Source of the DNA: Comamonas terrigena NBRC 13299
GTDB taxonomy: Bacteria; Pseudomonadota; Gammaproteobacteria; Burkholderiales; Burkholderiaceae_C
Direction of reading: 5' to 3'
Length of the DNA stretch: 64,000 nt
Assembly (NCBI RefSeq): GCF_006740045.1
Contig: NZ_AP019749.1
Span: 1,197,001-1,261,000, forward strand
How positions within the stretch are numbered: the first letter of the stretch is position 1; each line of letters opens with the position of its first letter. The translations under genes were made by a program, and so were the position numbers. Below, in pieces: positions 20,448 through 27,645 of this stretch. The notes beneath the pieces were generated by a model, which was not told the origin of the DNA, made no database searches, and worked only from the letters and a program-made list of their open reading frames with translations.

Positions 20448-21281
20448 TCAGCCGGGCTGCCGTGCCACGGACTGCTGCAGCTGCCGGTGCGCCGGGCTGT
20501 GCAGATCGGCCGGCAACTGGTGTTTGGCCTGCAGGTAGTGGTGGGTGTAGACCTCCAGATACGCCTCCAGTGCCTGGCCGGCGCGCTGGTCGTACGGGTG
20601 ACCGCTCAGCTCCAGGCACAGGGCCGCCACTTCGCTGGTGCAGAAATGGTCGTCGCGTTGGGAGCGGCGCAGGCGGTAGCGGCTGATCTGCTCGGGCTGC
20701 AGCCCCAGCACCGGAAAGCGATCCAGATAGGGGCTTTTGCGGAACATCTTGCGCGCTTCGGGCCAGGTGGCGTCCAGCAGGATGAACAGCGGCCTTCTGG
20801 CTGCAGCCGCACTGGCGGCTTCGCCGGTGTGGCCGGAAGGAGCCGATGGAGCGGGGGGCAGTGCCTGCACGGCGCGTTCGGGCGGTTGCACATATTCGCT
20901 GGGGAAGACCACATAGGGCTGCCACTGCGGGTCGGCCAGCAGGGCCTCCAGGGCCGGATCGATGGCGGTGCGCGCCCAGCCAAAGGCCCAGGTGGACTGC
21001 ACCACATCGGCGATCAGCCAACCGGTGTTGCTGGGCTTGAGCGGCTCGGCGTCGTGCATCAGCAGACAAAAGCCGGCATGCGTGGGCAGATCGGGGCGCA
21101 GCGCACAGATGCAGTGGCTGGGCCGCAGGCGGCAGCCCTCGCAGCGTTCGCCCTTGGGGCCGCCCCGAGCCAGAAACGGTCGGGTGCTGCGCGCCAGTCG
21201 GGCGTCGCGCAGGCGGGCGACCGCATGGGGGGCTACCAGCGGCGGCGTGGTGGCGGAGGGACTGGCGTGCGGGGACGCCAT
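20448..21281 (-). CDS. DTW-domain tRNA-uridine aminocarboxypropyltransferase
   Basis: 277 residues with the assumed ATG at 21281. DTW/TapT proteins add a 3-amino-3-carboxypropyl group from SAM to a uridine in tRNA. Motifs present: a Cys cluster C47, C50, C57, C59 (CEGCRLRPSHCICA), LLMHDAEPLKPSNTG, and the DxTW signature D170-W173 (LLDATWPEA). An Ala/Pro/Ser-rich insertion at about 140-163 separates the halves. In-frame starts further upstream (to 21359) are possible because no ribosome-binding site decides. Confidence 0.82.
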   Translation of the reverse strand: MASPHASPSATTPPLVAPHAVARLRDARLARSTRPFLARGGPKGERCEGCRLRPSHCICALRPDLPTHAGFCLLMHDAEPLKPSNTGWLIADVVQSTWAFGWARTAIDPALEALLADPQWQPYVVFPSEYVQPPERAVQALPPAPSAPSGHTGEAASAAAARRPLFILLDATWPEARKMFRKSPYLDRFPVLGLQPEQISRYRLRRSQRDDHFCTSEVAALCLELSGHPYDQRAGQALEAYLEVYTHHYLQAKHQLPADLHSPAHRQLQQSVARQPG

Positions 21282-21429
21282 GCAAGAGGACGGGTCAGAG
21301 GAAAACGGCACGCTCGCGATTGTCCGCGCAAAGCGGGCCGCACCGGCGCGCATGGGCATGGGGCAGTGCAGAGGCCACCACCGCGGGGGTGGGGGGCGTG
21401 CATGCCTGGGAAAGAAAGGAATGGAGCGT

Positions 21430-22041
21430 TCAGCCGCCCAGGCATTCCAGCTCGAACAGCGGCAGTTCGGCCTGGCGGCTCAGCCACACGCCGCCGCCCA
21501 GTTCCTTGCAAAAAGGCTGCAGGCCACGGCGGTACAGTTCGGCGCGGTGGCGGTACAGGCGGGGGTCGGTCAGCTCTTCGTCGATGATGTCGCGCTCATA
21601 GTCTTCGCGCGCCACGGCCTCGATGTACAGGCCCCCGCGGGTGAGACGGCCTAGATTGGCCAGGGCCTTCTTGAGGTCGGCTGGGTTCAGATAGGGCAGC
21701 ACGCCCTGGCAGATCACCAGATCAAATGGCTGGCCGTCGGCCGGCTGCCAGTCCACCACCGAGCCCTGGGCCCAGCCATAGCGTTCGCACAGATAGCGGC
21801 TGAACTCCACGCCCTGGTAGCTGGCGCCAGGGAAATGCTGCTGCACCGCATCCCGCCACAGGCCGATGCCGCAGCCCACATCCAGCACGCGGTGCACGGG
21901 GACGCGCAGATACGCCAAGTACGAGCAGACAAACGTCCCCAGCCGCCGCGCGTGCTCGGGGTCGATCACGCTGGTTTTCTTGTCGAAGTAAAAGCGCTGG
22001 TAGTACGCCTCGTCAAACCACTCGCCGCTTGCTGATTGCAC
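21430..22041 (-). CDS. Class I SAM-dependent methyltransferase
   Basis: 203 residues. Motif I is VLDVGCGIG (52-60), followed by FSRYLCERYGW and FDLVICQGVLPYL, typical of class I Rossmann methyltransferases. A small-molecule substrate is likely, but none can be named. It is a single minus-strand gene; its upstream side opens onto a roughly 500-base gap. Confidence 0.85.
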   Translation of the reverse strand: MQSASGEWFDEAYYQRFYFDKKTSVIDPEHARRLGTFVCSYLAYLRVPVHRVLDVGCGIGLWRDAVQQHFPGASYQGVEFSRYLCERYGWAQGSVVDWQPADGQPFDLVICQGVLPYLNPADLKKALANLGRLTRGGLYIEAVAREDYERDIIDEELTDPRLYRHRAELYRRGLQPFCKELGGGVWLSRQAELPLFELECLGG

Positions 22042-22545
22042 GCAGTCTCCTTTGCTGAAGCGCCCATGCGCTGTGGCGGCCGAGTATGGCCCAGGCCGTC
22101 ACCATGCGTGGGGCGCTGCGGTATTGCGTACGGCACTGTCTGTGCAGGCTGCCGGGACGAGGGCGGAAGGCATGCACGGCCCCGGGATGGGGCAGACGGA
22201 CGGGCGGCCGACCGGGATGCACGGGTTTGCCCGGAAATGGGGCAGGGAGCGGGTCAGGCCGGCCTGCGCAGACCGCAGGGTTCTGTCACAAAGAGCCGCT
22301 TGTACGCAGGTTTTGTGCATATTTGAAAAACAGTCTGCACGATTATATAGACTACCATAAAACCATTATTTATTCAATCTGATAAATACCTATGCGCATT
22401 TTCTGTGATGGAGAATGAAGCAGGTAATTTGTTCAGCAAAATCAGCCACCTGTCTGCACTGGGTGCTATTTGATTTATTGAAATCTGAATAATTTGAATA
22501 TTCCCTGCAAGGCCTCGCCATTCAAAACTCCAAGGGATATTCAAT
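22042..22545. other. Intergenic region with an AT-rich segment
   Basis: About 500 bases. The left part is GC-rich; from about 22310 to 22545 the composition turns clearly AT-rich (for example TTATTTATTCAATCTGATAAA), unlike the rest of the window. It contains the short palindrome GAATATTC and two copies of GTCTGCAC. It probably holds the promoter of the TctC gene at 22546; no gene is visible. Confidence 0.55.
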
Positions 22546-23523
22546 ATGTTTTCTCGTCGCCAATTCCTGGCCGCTGCTGCATTGCCAGCCGCCTTGCCGC
22601 TGGCACCCACGGCCTGGGCACAGTCCAATGTGGTGCGTCTGGTGGTGGGCTTTGCCGCCGGTGGTGCGGCCGATTTTGTGGCCCGCCAGCTGGCGCAGAA
22701 TCTGCAGGCCGAACTGGGCGCCACCGTGGTGGTGGACAACCGTCCTGGTGCCGGCGGGCGCATTGCGGTGGATATGGCCAGGAACGCCAAGGCCGATGGC
22801 CTGACCCTGCTGGTCACACCCGGCTCCATCCTCACCATCTACCCCCATGTCTACGACAGGCTCAGCTACCAGCCGCTGCGCGACCTGGTGCCGGTGGCCA
22901 ACCTCTGCGCCGTGCCCTACAGCGTGAACATCGGCCCCGGGGTGCCAGCTTCGGTCACCACGCTCAAGGAATTTGGCCAGTGGCTCAAGGCCCACCCGCA
23001 GCAGGCCAGCTACGGATCGCCCGGCGCCGGTACCACGCCGCACTTTCTGGGCGCCATGTTTGCCGCCAGCGCAGGCGTGGACTATCTGCATGTGCCCTAC
23101 AAGGGCGGTTCGCTGGCGCTGCAGGACGTCATGGGCGGCCAGCTGACATCCAGCTTCAATGTGGTCAGCGAGGCCGTACCCCATGCCGCCAGCCCCAAGC
23201 TGCGCGTGCTGGCGGTCTCCAGCCCGCAGCGCATTGCCCAGTTGCCCAAGGTGCCGACATTTGCCGAACTGGGCATGAAGGAGCTGACCAGCCAGGAATG
23301 GATCGGTCTGCTGGCCCCCAAGGGCACCAAGCCCGAGGTGGCGGCCCGCCTGCACGATGCCGCCAACCGCGCCTTTGCCCAGCCGGCCGTGCAGAAGGCC
23401 CTGGCCGAAATGGCGTTTGGCGTGACCACCAGCACCCAGGCCGAATTTGCCCAGTTGCTCAAAGGGGACCTCGACAAATGGGGCCCCGTGGTGCGCAGCA
23501 CGGGTTTCAAGGCCGAGGCCTGA
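22546..23523 (+). CDS. Tripartite tricarboxylate transporter (TctC/Bug) binding protein
   Basis: Periplasmic binding protein of 325 residues with a twin-arginine-type signal (FSRRQFLAAAALPAALPLA, cleavage near AWAQ). Bug family features: VVRLVVGFAAGGAADFVARQ, VVDNRPGAGGRIA, GSPGAGTTPHFLG and VPYKGGSLALQDVMGGQ. These proteins bind carboxylates and usually pair with TctAB permeases, which are absent here. Orphan Bug proteins are very numerous in Burkholderiales. Confidence 0.9.
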   Translation: MFSRRQFLAAAALPAALPLAPTAWAQSNVVRLVVGFAAGGAADFVARQLAQNLQAELGATVVVDNRPGAGGRIAVDMARNAKADGLTLLVTPGSILTIYPHVYDRLSYQPLRDLVPVANLCAVPYSVNIGPGVPASVTTLKEFGQWLKAHPQQASYGSPGAGTTPHFLGAMFAASAGVDYLHVPYKGGSLALQDVMGGQLTSSFNVVSEAVPHAASPKLRVLAVSSPQRIAQLPKVPTFAELGMKELTSQEWIGLLAPKGTKPEVAARLHDAANRAFAQPAVQKALAEMAFGVTTSTQAEFAQLLKGDLDKWGPVVRSTGFKAEA

Positions 23524-23576
23524 GACGCTGGCGCGCAGCAGCGGAGCGCCTGCATAGACAGAAAATCAGGTATGAC

Positions 23577-23605
23577 TTGCATGAAATATGCAACATGGTT
23601 ATAAT
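23577..23605 (+). promoter_or_regulatory. Sigma-70 type promoter with -35 dyad
   Basis: TTGCAT (23577-23582), a 17-base spacer and a perfect TATAAT (23600-23605). The -35 is half of an inverted repeat TTGCAT-N5-ATGCAA (23577-23593), which could be an operator. No coding start follows; the transcript would be the predicted small RNA. Confidence 0.75.
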
Positions 23606-23611
23606 TCGTTC

Positions 23612-23775
23612 CGTTGTTTGCGCAAACAATGCTGATCTCACGCCAGCACGTCGGGCACCCGACGAGAAAAATACAAGTGACAGCTGCAGAGACGTTCTGC
23701 CGTAAAACGGTGATCGCGTAAGAGTCATCGTCCAATACTGAAAGCCCGTACCGGTTCGCCGCTGCGGGCTTTTTC
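23612..23775 (+). ncRNA. Predicted structured small RNA (about 164 nt)
   Basis: The predicted start is 7 bases after a consensus promoter; the end is an intrinsic terminator. Hairpins seen in order: the palindrome TTGTTTGCGCAAACAA (23614-23629); CGTCGG-GCAC-CCGACG (23649-23664); GCAGA-GACGT-TCTGC (23686-23700); CCGT-AAA-ACGG (23700-23710); and the terminator. No open frame in it looks coding. I do not recognise it as 6S, 4.5S, tmRNA or RNase P. It lies between a TctC gene and a PadR regulator and is transcribed in the same direction as both. Confidence 0.65.
23741..23775 (+). terminator. Intrinsic terminator of the predicted small RNA
   Basis: Stem AAAGCCCG (23741-23748) with CGGGCTTT (23765-23772), containing an inner CGG-TTCG-CCG tetraloop helix (23752-23761), followed by T to 23774. 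The T tract on the plus strand sets the direction. Confidence 0.85.
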
Positions 23776-23930
23776 ACGTCTGATGCCCTGATTTCGATAG
23801 CAGCCTGCGCTGGTCCCGCCAACAAGAACAGACCAAAAGAGCGGCAGTCCTGCTTGGTGCCGGCTGCGGAAGAGGGCCGAGGGGGCGGCGTAAAGTGGTG
23901 TGAATTGCGTTGCCTGTGGTGCGAAGGGCC

Positions 23931-23969
23931 TTGAAATCTTTGTTTTAAAGATATATCTTAGATGCATCT
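23931..23969 (+). promoter_or_regulatory. padR promoter with two adjacent palindromes
   Basis: A promoter TTGAAA (23931-23936), 17-base spacer and TATCTT (23954-23959) is overlapped by the palindrome AAGATATATCTT (23948-23959) and by AGATGCATCT (23960-23969). The dyad centres are 11 bp apart, about one helical turn. Placement over the -10 suggests repression by the PadR protein encoded just downstream (inference). Confidence 0.6.
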
Positions 23970-23986
23970 TGACCGAGGAATTCACC

Positions 23987-24601
23987 ATGCATCCCCATCC
24001 CCACCACGCTTTCCACAGCCCGCGCGGCATGCACCATGACGGCGGCGAAGGCGGCCGAGGACACGGCCGCGAACATGGCCATGGCGGCCCGCAGCATGGC
24101 CCGGGCGCGGAACGCCACCGCCGCGAGCGCATGTTCGAGGCCGGCGGTCTCAAGCTCATCGCCCTGCACCTGATCGCCCAGCAACCCAGCCACGGCTATG
24201 ACGTGATCCGCGCCATTGGCGAGCTGGTCGGTGGCGACTACCAGCCCAGCCCCGGCACCATCTACCCCACCCTGAGCTATCTGGTCGACATGGGCCATGC
24301 GACCGCCACCGAAGTGGAAGGCGGCCGCAAGCGCTACGCCGTCACGCCCGAAGGCCAGGCCGCGCTGCAGGAGCAGGATGGCGCGCTGCAGCAGCTGCTG
24401 GCCCGTCTGGCCCACGGCAAGGACCGCGAAGCCCGCCAGCGCCCGGCCGGCCTGGTGCGTGCCATGGAAAACTTCAAGACGGCGCTGCGCCTGAAGACCC
24501 ACGGCCAGCCCGGCGTGCCAGCGGCGCCGTTGACCGACGCCCAGGTAACGGCCATCGCAGCGATCCTGGACGAAGCCGCGTTGAAAATTGAAAAAGCCTG
24601 A
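23987..24601 (+). CDS. PadR family regulator with His-rich N-terminus (YqjI-like)
   Basis: 204 residues. The first 44 residues hold 12 His plus many Gly, then a PadR winged helix: GLKLIALHLIAQQPSHGYDVIRAI, PSPGTIYPTLSYLVDMG and EGGRKRYAVTPEG. This architecture matches E. coli YqjI, a nickel-responsive repressor of yqjH and of itself. No yqjH-like siderophore reductase is adjacent here. The ATG at 23987 follows GAGGA. The C-terminal MENFKTAL and AILDEAALKIEKA segments also resemble YqjI. Confidence 0.85.
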   Translation: MHPHPHHAFHSPRGMHHDGGEGGRGHGREHGHGGPQHGPGAERHRRERMFEAGGLKLIALHLIAQQPSHGYDVIRAIGELVGGDYQPSPGTIYPTLSYLVDMGHATATEVEGGRKRYAVTPEGQAALQEQDGALQQLLARLAHGKDREARQRPAGLVRAMENFKTALRLKTHGQPGVPAAPLTDAQVTAIAAILDEAALKIEKA

Positions 24602-24605
24602 AAGC

Positions 24606-24641
24606 CCGGGCAGGTCGCCGCCCGGTCCGGACGCCGTCCGG
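24606..24641. other. Two tandem GC hairpins between convergent padR and lysR genes
   Basis: CCGGGC-N8-GCCCGG (24606-24625) and CCGGAC-GCC-GTCCGG (24627-24641). There is no T tract on either strand. They may slow converging transcription or protect the 3' ends; function not established. Confidence 0.45.
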
Positions 24642-24673
24642 CTGTGCGTTCCTGCCACCGCAAGGGCTGTGGC

Positions 24674-25591
24674 CTATTGCCGCTCCGCCCAGGGCTCGTT
24701 CGGCAGGCAGGTTGCGACATAGTCGATGAACGCCTGCACCCGCGCTGGGCGGATGCGTCCCGGTGGCGTGAGGATGTGCAGCGCGATCGGGTCGGCCTGC
24801 CAGTCTTCCATCGCCACCTGCAACTGGCCTGACTGCAGCAGCGGCCAGACCAGGAATGCCGGTTGCAGTGCCAGTCCCATGCCTGCCAGCAGGGCGGGGG
24901 TCAGCGCCTCGGCATTGTTGGCGTGCAACTGGGCATGCACGACCTGGGTGAATTCGCCCTGCTGCGCATGGCGGAAGTGCCAGGGCGCACCATGGGGCGT
25001 GTGGCCGTAGTGCAGGGCGCGGTGTTGCCGCAGGTCGCTGGGATGCCGGGGGTGGCCATGGCGCTGAAAGTACGCCGGCGCACCGACCAGCAGCAGCCGC
25101 ACCCGGCACAGCCGGCGGGCCAGCAGGCTGGAATCTTCCAGGTTGGCAATGCGCAGTGCCAGGTCAAAGCGTTCGGCAATCAGGTCCACCTGGGCATCGC
25201 TGAACTGGACCTGCAGATCCACGTCCGGATGCTGCAGCATGAAGCCCGGCAGCAGAGGGGCCAGCCGCGAGATGCCGAACGTCATGGGCGCCGCCACGCG
25301 CACCTGCCCGCGCAGGCTGGTGGCATGGTCCATGACTTCGGTTTCCACCGATTCACCTTCCTGCAGGATGCGGGTGGCGCGCTCCAGTGCGGCCTGGCCG
25401 GCATCGGTCAGCGCCACACGCCGCGAGGTGCGGTGCAGCAGCATGGTCTTGAGGCGGCTCTCCAGCCGGGAGATCGCTTTGGACACCGTGGCCTGCGACA
25501 GCGACAGCTCTTGCGCCGTGCGCGCGAATGAACCCGTTTCAGCCACCTTGGCAAAGATGGCCCAGGCTTCCAGATCCGGCAGTTTTTTCAT
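24674..25591 (-). CDS. LysR family transcriptional regulator
   Basis: 305 residues. N-terminal winged helix (about 4-63) with SFARTAQELSLSQATVSKAISRLE, then a LysR effector domain starting near LRGQVRVAAPMTFG, of the group with simple inducer sites. It is divergent from the pirin gene with 156 bases between starts, so it most likely controls that cluster, as is usual for LysR regulators. The ATG at 25591 is chosen as the family-like start; a GTG at 25621 is also in frame. Confidence 0.88.
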   Translation of the reverse strand: MKKLPDLEAWAIFAKVAETGSFARTAQELSLSQATVSKAISRLESRLKTMLLHRTSRRVALTDAGQAALERATRILQEGESVETEVMDHATSLRGQVRVAAPMTFGISRLAPLLPGFMLQHPDVDLQVQFSDAQVDLIAERFDLALRIANLEDSSLLARRLCRVRLLLVGAPAYFQRHGHPRHPSDLRQHRALHYGHTPHGAPWHFRHAQQGEFTQVVHAQLHANNAEALTPALLAGMGLALQPAFLVWPLLQSGQLQVAMEDWQADPIALHILTPPGRIRPARVQAFIDYVATCLPNEPWAERQ

Positions 25592-25648
25592 GGGGTGGTA
25601 AGTCGCTGTAGGCCGACGCACTGTAAGACTGCAGGCCTCTGGATAGGG

Positions 25649-25678
25649 TATCGAAAAGTGAAAGCCAGATATTCGATA
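25649..25678. promoter_or_regulatory. Candidate LysR operator in the lysR-pirin intergenic region
   Basis: Inverted repeat TATCGAA (25649-25655) and TTCGATA (25672-25678) with a 16-base spacer. It contains T-N11-A style spacing and sits between the divergent starts, as expected for a LysR activator/autorepressor site. Confidence 0.55.
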
Positions 25679-25747
25679 GCTGTCATCTCACTGCACATGC
25701 CGGGCAACTAGACTTTGCTCCACCATCGCGTCAGCAAAGGATGACAC

Positions 25748-26458
25748 ATGATTGAGCGTCGATCGTTGGACAGCCTGGGCGGGGCCAACCATGGCTGGTT
25801 GGATGCCAAGCACCATTTCTCGTTTGCCGACTACCATGACCCCAAGCGCATGCACTGGGGCAGTCTGCGGGTCTGGAATGACGATGCCATCCAGCCTGGC
25901 AGCGGCTTTCCCCCGCATTCGCACGGGGACATGGAAATCATCACCTATGTGCGCCAAGGTGCCATCACGCACGAAGACAACCTGGGCAACAAAGGACGCA
26001 CGCCGGCGGGGGATGTGCAGGTCATGAGTGCCGGCAGCGGCATCACCCACGCCGAGTACAACCTGGAGCCGGGTGTCACCCGCATCTTCCAGATCTGGGT
26101 CATTCCCGACCGCCGGGGCGAGAAGCCGAGCTGGGGTAGCCAGGCCTTCCCCAAGGGCGACCGTGCGGGGGCATTTGTCACGCTGGCCAGCGGCATGGCG
26201 GGCGACCACGATGTGCTGCCACTGCGCACCGACGCACGTGTGCTGGGCGCCACCATCCCAGCCGGGGACAGCGTGGAATACCACTTTGCCCATGCCGACC
26301 GCTATGGCTATCTGGTACTGGCCACGGGGGCTGCCTCCGTCAACGGCGTGGACTTGCGCCAGCAGGATGGCGCGGCCATCCACGACGAAACCCGCATCCG
26401 GATCACTGCCAGCGAAGACACCGAAGTCGTGCTGGTTGACGCCGCCCCGCTGCCCTAG
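25748..26458 (+). CDS. Pirin family protein (YhaK/YhhW-like bicupin)
   Basis: 236 residues, bicupin fold. The metal ligands of the N-terminal cupin are in place: H57 and H59 (FPPHSHGDME), H101 and E103 (GITHAEYN). YhhW-type pirins can have quercetinase activity; others act as redox sensors, so the reaction here is open. First gene of a plus-strand cluster divergent from lysR. Confidence 0.88.
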   Translation: MIERRSLDSLGGANHGWLDAKHHFSFADYHDPKRMHWGSLRVWNDDAIQPGSGFPPHSHGDMEIITYVRQGAITHEDNLGNKGRTPAGDVQVMSAGSGITHAEYNLEPGVTRIFQIWVIPDRRGEKPSWGSQAFPKGDRAGAFVTLASGMAGDHDVLPLRTDARVLGATIPAGDSVEYHFAHADRYGYLVLATGAASVNGVDLRQQDGAAIHDETRIRITASEDTEVVLVDAAPLP

Positions 26459-26534
26459 CCACAGCCCTGGCGCCTGCGCTTTCGCCGCTCTTTTTTCCTT
26501 CAACCCTGAATCCCTCAACCCGGAAGGCCTTGCC

Positions 26535-27233
26535 ATGTCCCATCGCAATTACCTGGAAGTTCTGACCCCGCAAAACAGCCAGCTCATCTTCATCGATCAG
26601 CAGCCGCAAATGGCATTTGGTGTGCAGTCCATCGACCGCCAGACGCTGAAAAACAATGTGGTGGGCCTGGCCAAGGCGGCCAAGGTGTTCCATATTCCCG
26701 TGACCCTCACCACGGTGGAGACAGAAAGCTTCTCCGGCCACACCTATCCGGAGCTGCTGAGCGTGTTCCCCGACCACCCGCTGCTCGAGCGCAGCTCCAT
26801 GAATTCCTGGGACGACCAGAATGTGCGCGATGCACTGGCCGCCAATGTGGCCAAGGGGCACAAGAAAATCATCGTCTCGGGCCTGTGGACCGAGGTCTGC
26901 AACAACACCTTTGCGCTGTCGGCCATGCACGATGCGGGCTACGAGATCTACATGGTGGCCGATGCGTCGGGCGGCACGTCGCTGGATGCACACAACTACG
27001 CCATGCAGCGCATGGTGCAAGCGGGTGTGGTGCCCGTGACCTGGCAGCAGGTGCTGCTGGAGTGGCAGCGTGACTGGGCCAAGCGTGACACCTACAACGC
27101 CGTGATGGACATCGTGCGCGAACACTCCGGGGCGTACGGCATGGGTGTGGATTATTGCTACACCATGGTGCACAAGGCGCCGGAGCGCGTGCAGCATGGC
27201 GGCACCATCGGCCCCAACCCCGCACAGTCCTGA
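26535..27233 (+). CDS. Isochorismatase-like cysteine hydrolase (YcaC-like)
   Basis: 232 residues. The nucleophile-side features are D21 in LIFIDQQPQMAFG and C122 in GLWTEVCNNTFALSA, which fit the Asp-Lys-Cys triad of the family. The sequence resembles YcaC hydrolases of unknown substrate rather than true isochorismatase. The ATG at 26535 follows CCGGAAGGCC; upstream in-frame sequence overlaps the pirin gene and is not conserved. It lies 76 bases after the pirin gene, so probably the same transcript. Confidence 0.87.
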   Translation: MSHRNYLEVLTPQNSQLIFIDQQPQMAFGVQSIDRQTLKNNVVGLAKAAKVFHIPVTLTTVETESFSGHTYPELLSVFPDHPLLERSSMNSWDDQNVRDALAANVAKGHKKIIVSGLWTEVCNNTFALSAMHDAGYEIYMVADASGGTSLDAHNYAMQRMVQAGVVPVTWQQVLLEWQRDWAKRDTYNAVMDIVREHSGAYGMGVDYCYTMVHKAPERVQHGGTIGPNPAQS

Positions 27234-27347
27234 GCCCGCAGCGGTTGCTGCGCTACCACCATCTCCGCCTGCTCCCTGCACCCTCCAGGGGGCAGGACAC
27301 CGATTCCCATCCGCACCGGCCCGGGCTGGGTGCAGGGAGGTCCTTCC

Positions 27348-27632
27348 ATGAAACTCTATGTGCTCTCGCTGGCAGCAGGTCTGCTGGTCGGTGTGGTCTA
27401 CAGCCTGCTCCAGGTCCGCTCGCCTGCACCGCCCTTGGTGGCCCTGGTCGGTCTGCTGGGGATTTTGCTGGGCGAGCAGATCGTGCCCATAGGCAAGCAA
27501 CTGCTGGCGGGCACGGCGTTCGGTACGGCATGCACCGCATGCCAGGCCGATGACCATGTCCTGGGGCAGCTGCCCGGTAAAAGCCGACCGACGGCCACGG
27601 CCACACCGCACGACGCCCACCCAGATTCCTGA
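27348..27632 (+). CDS. XapX domain small membrane protein
   Basis: 94 residues, with two hydrophobic helices that match the XapX (DUF1427) domain: LSLAAGLLVGVVYSLLQVRS, PLVALVGLLGILLGEQ. The C-terminal part adds CTACQADDHV and a Pro/Thr-rich tail. XapX proteins have no known activity. The ATG at 27348 follows GGGAGG. It is 13 bases from the amidohydrolase gene, so the two are likely co-translated. Confidence 0.8.
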   Translation: MKLYVLSLAAGLLVGVVYSLLQVRSPAPPLVALVGLLGILLGEQIVPIGKQLLAGTAFGTACTACQADDHVLGQLPGKSRPTATATPHDAHPDS

Positions 27633-27645
27633 TCCATTCCCTTTC

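Noticed and set aside
17584..20538. A plus-strand open frame of almost 1000 codons
   Set aside because: It crosses the acyltransferase and binding-protein genes antisense and the intervening non-coding gap; low-complexity Gln/Arg/His composition.
23525..23986. tRNA gene in the TctC-PadR gap (GGTTCGCCG looked like a T-loop)
   Set aside because: The GGTTCG belongs to the terminator hairpin; no acceptor, D or anticodon arms could be built.
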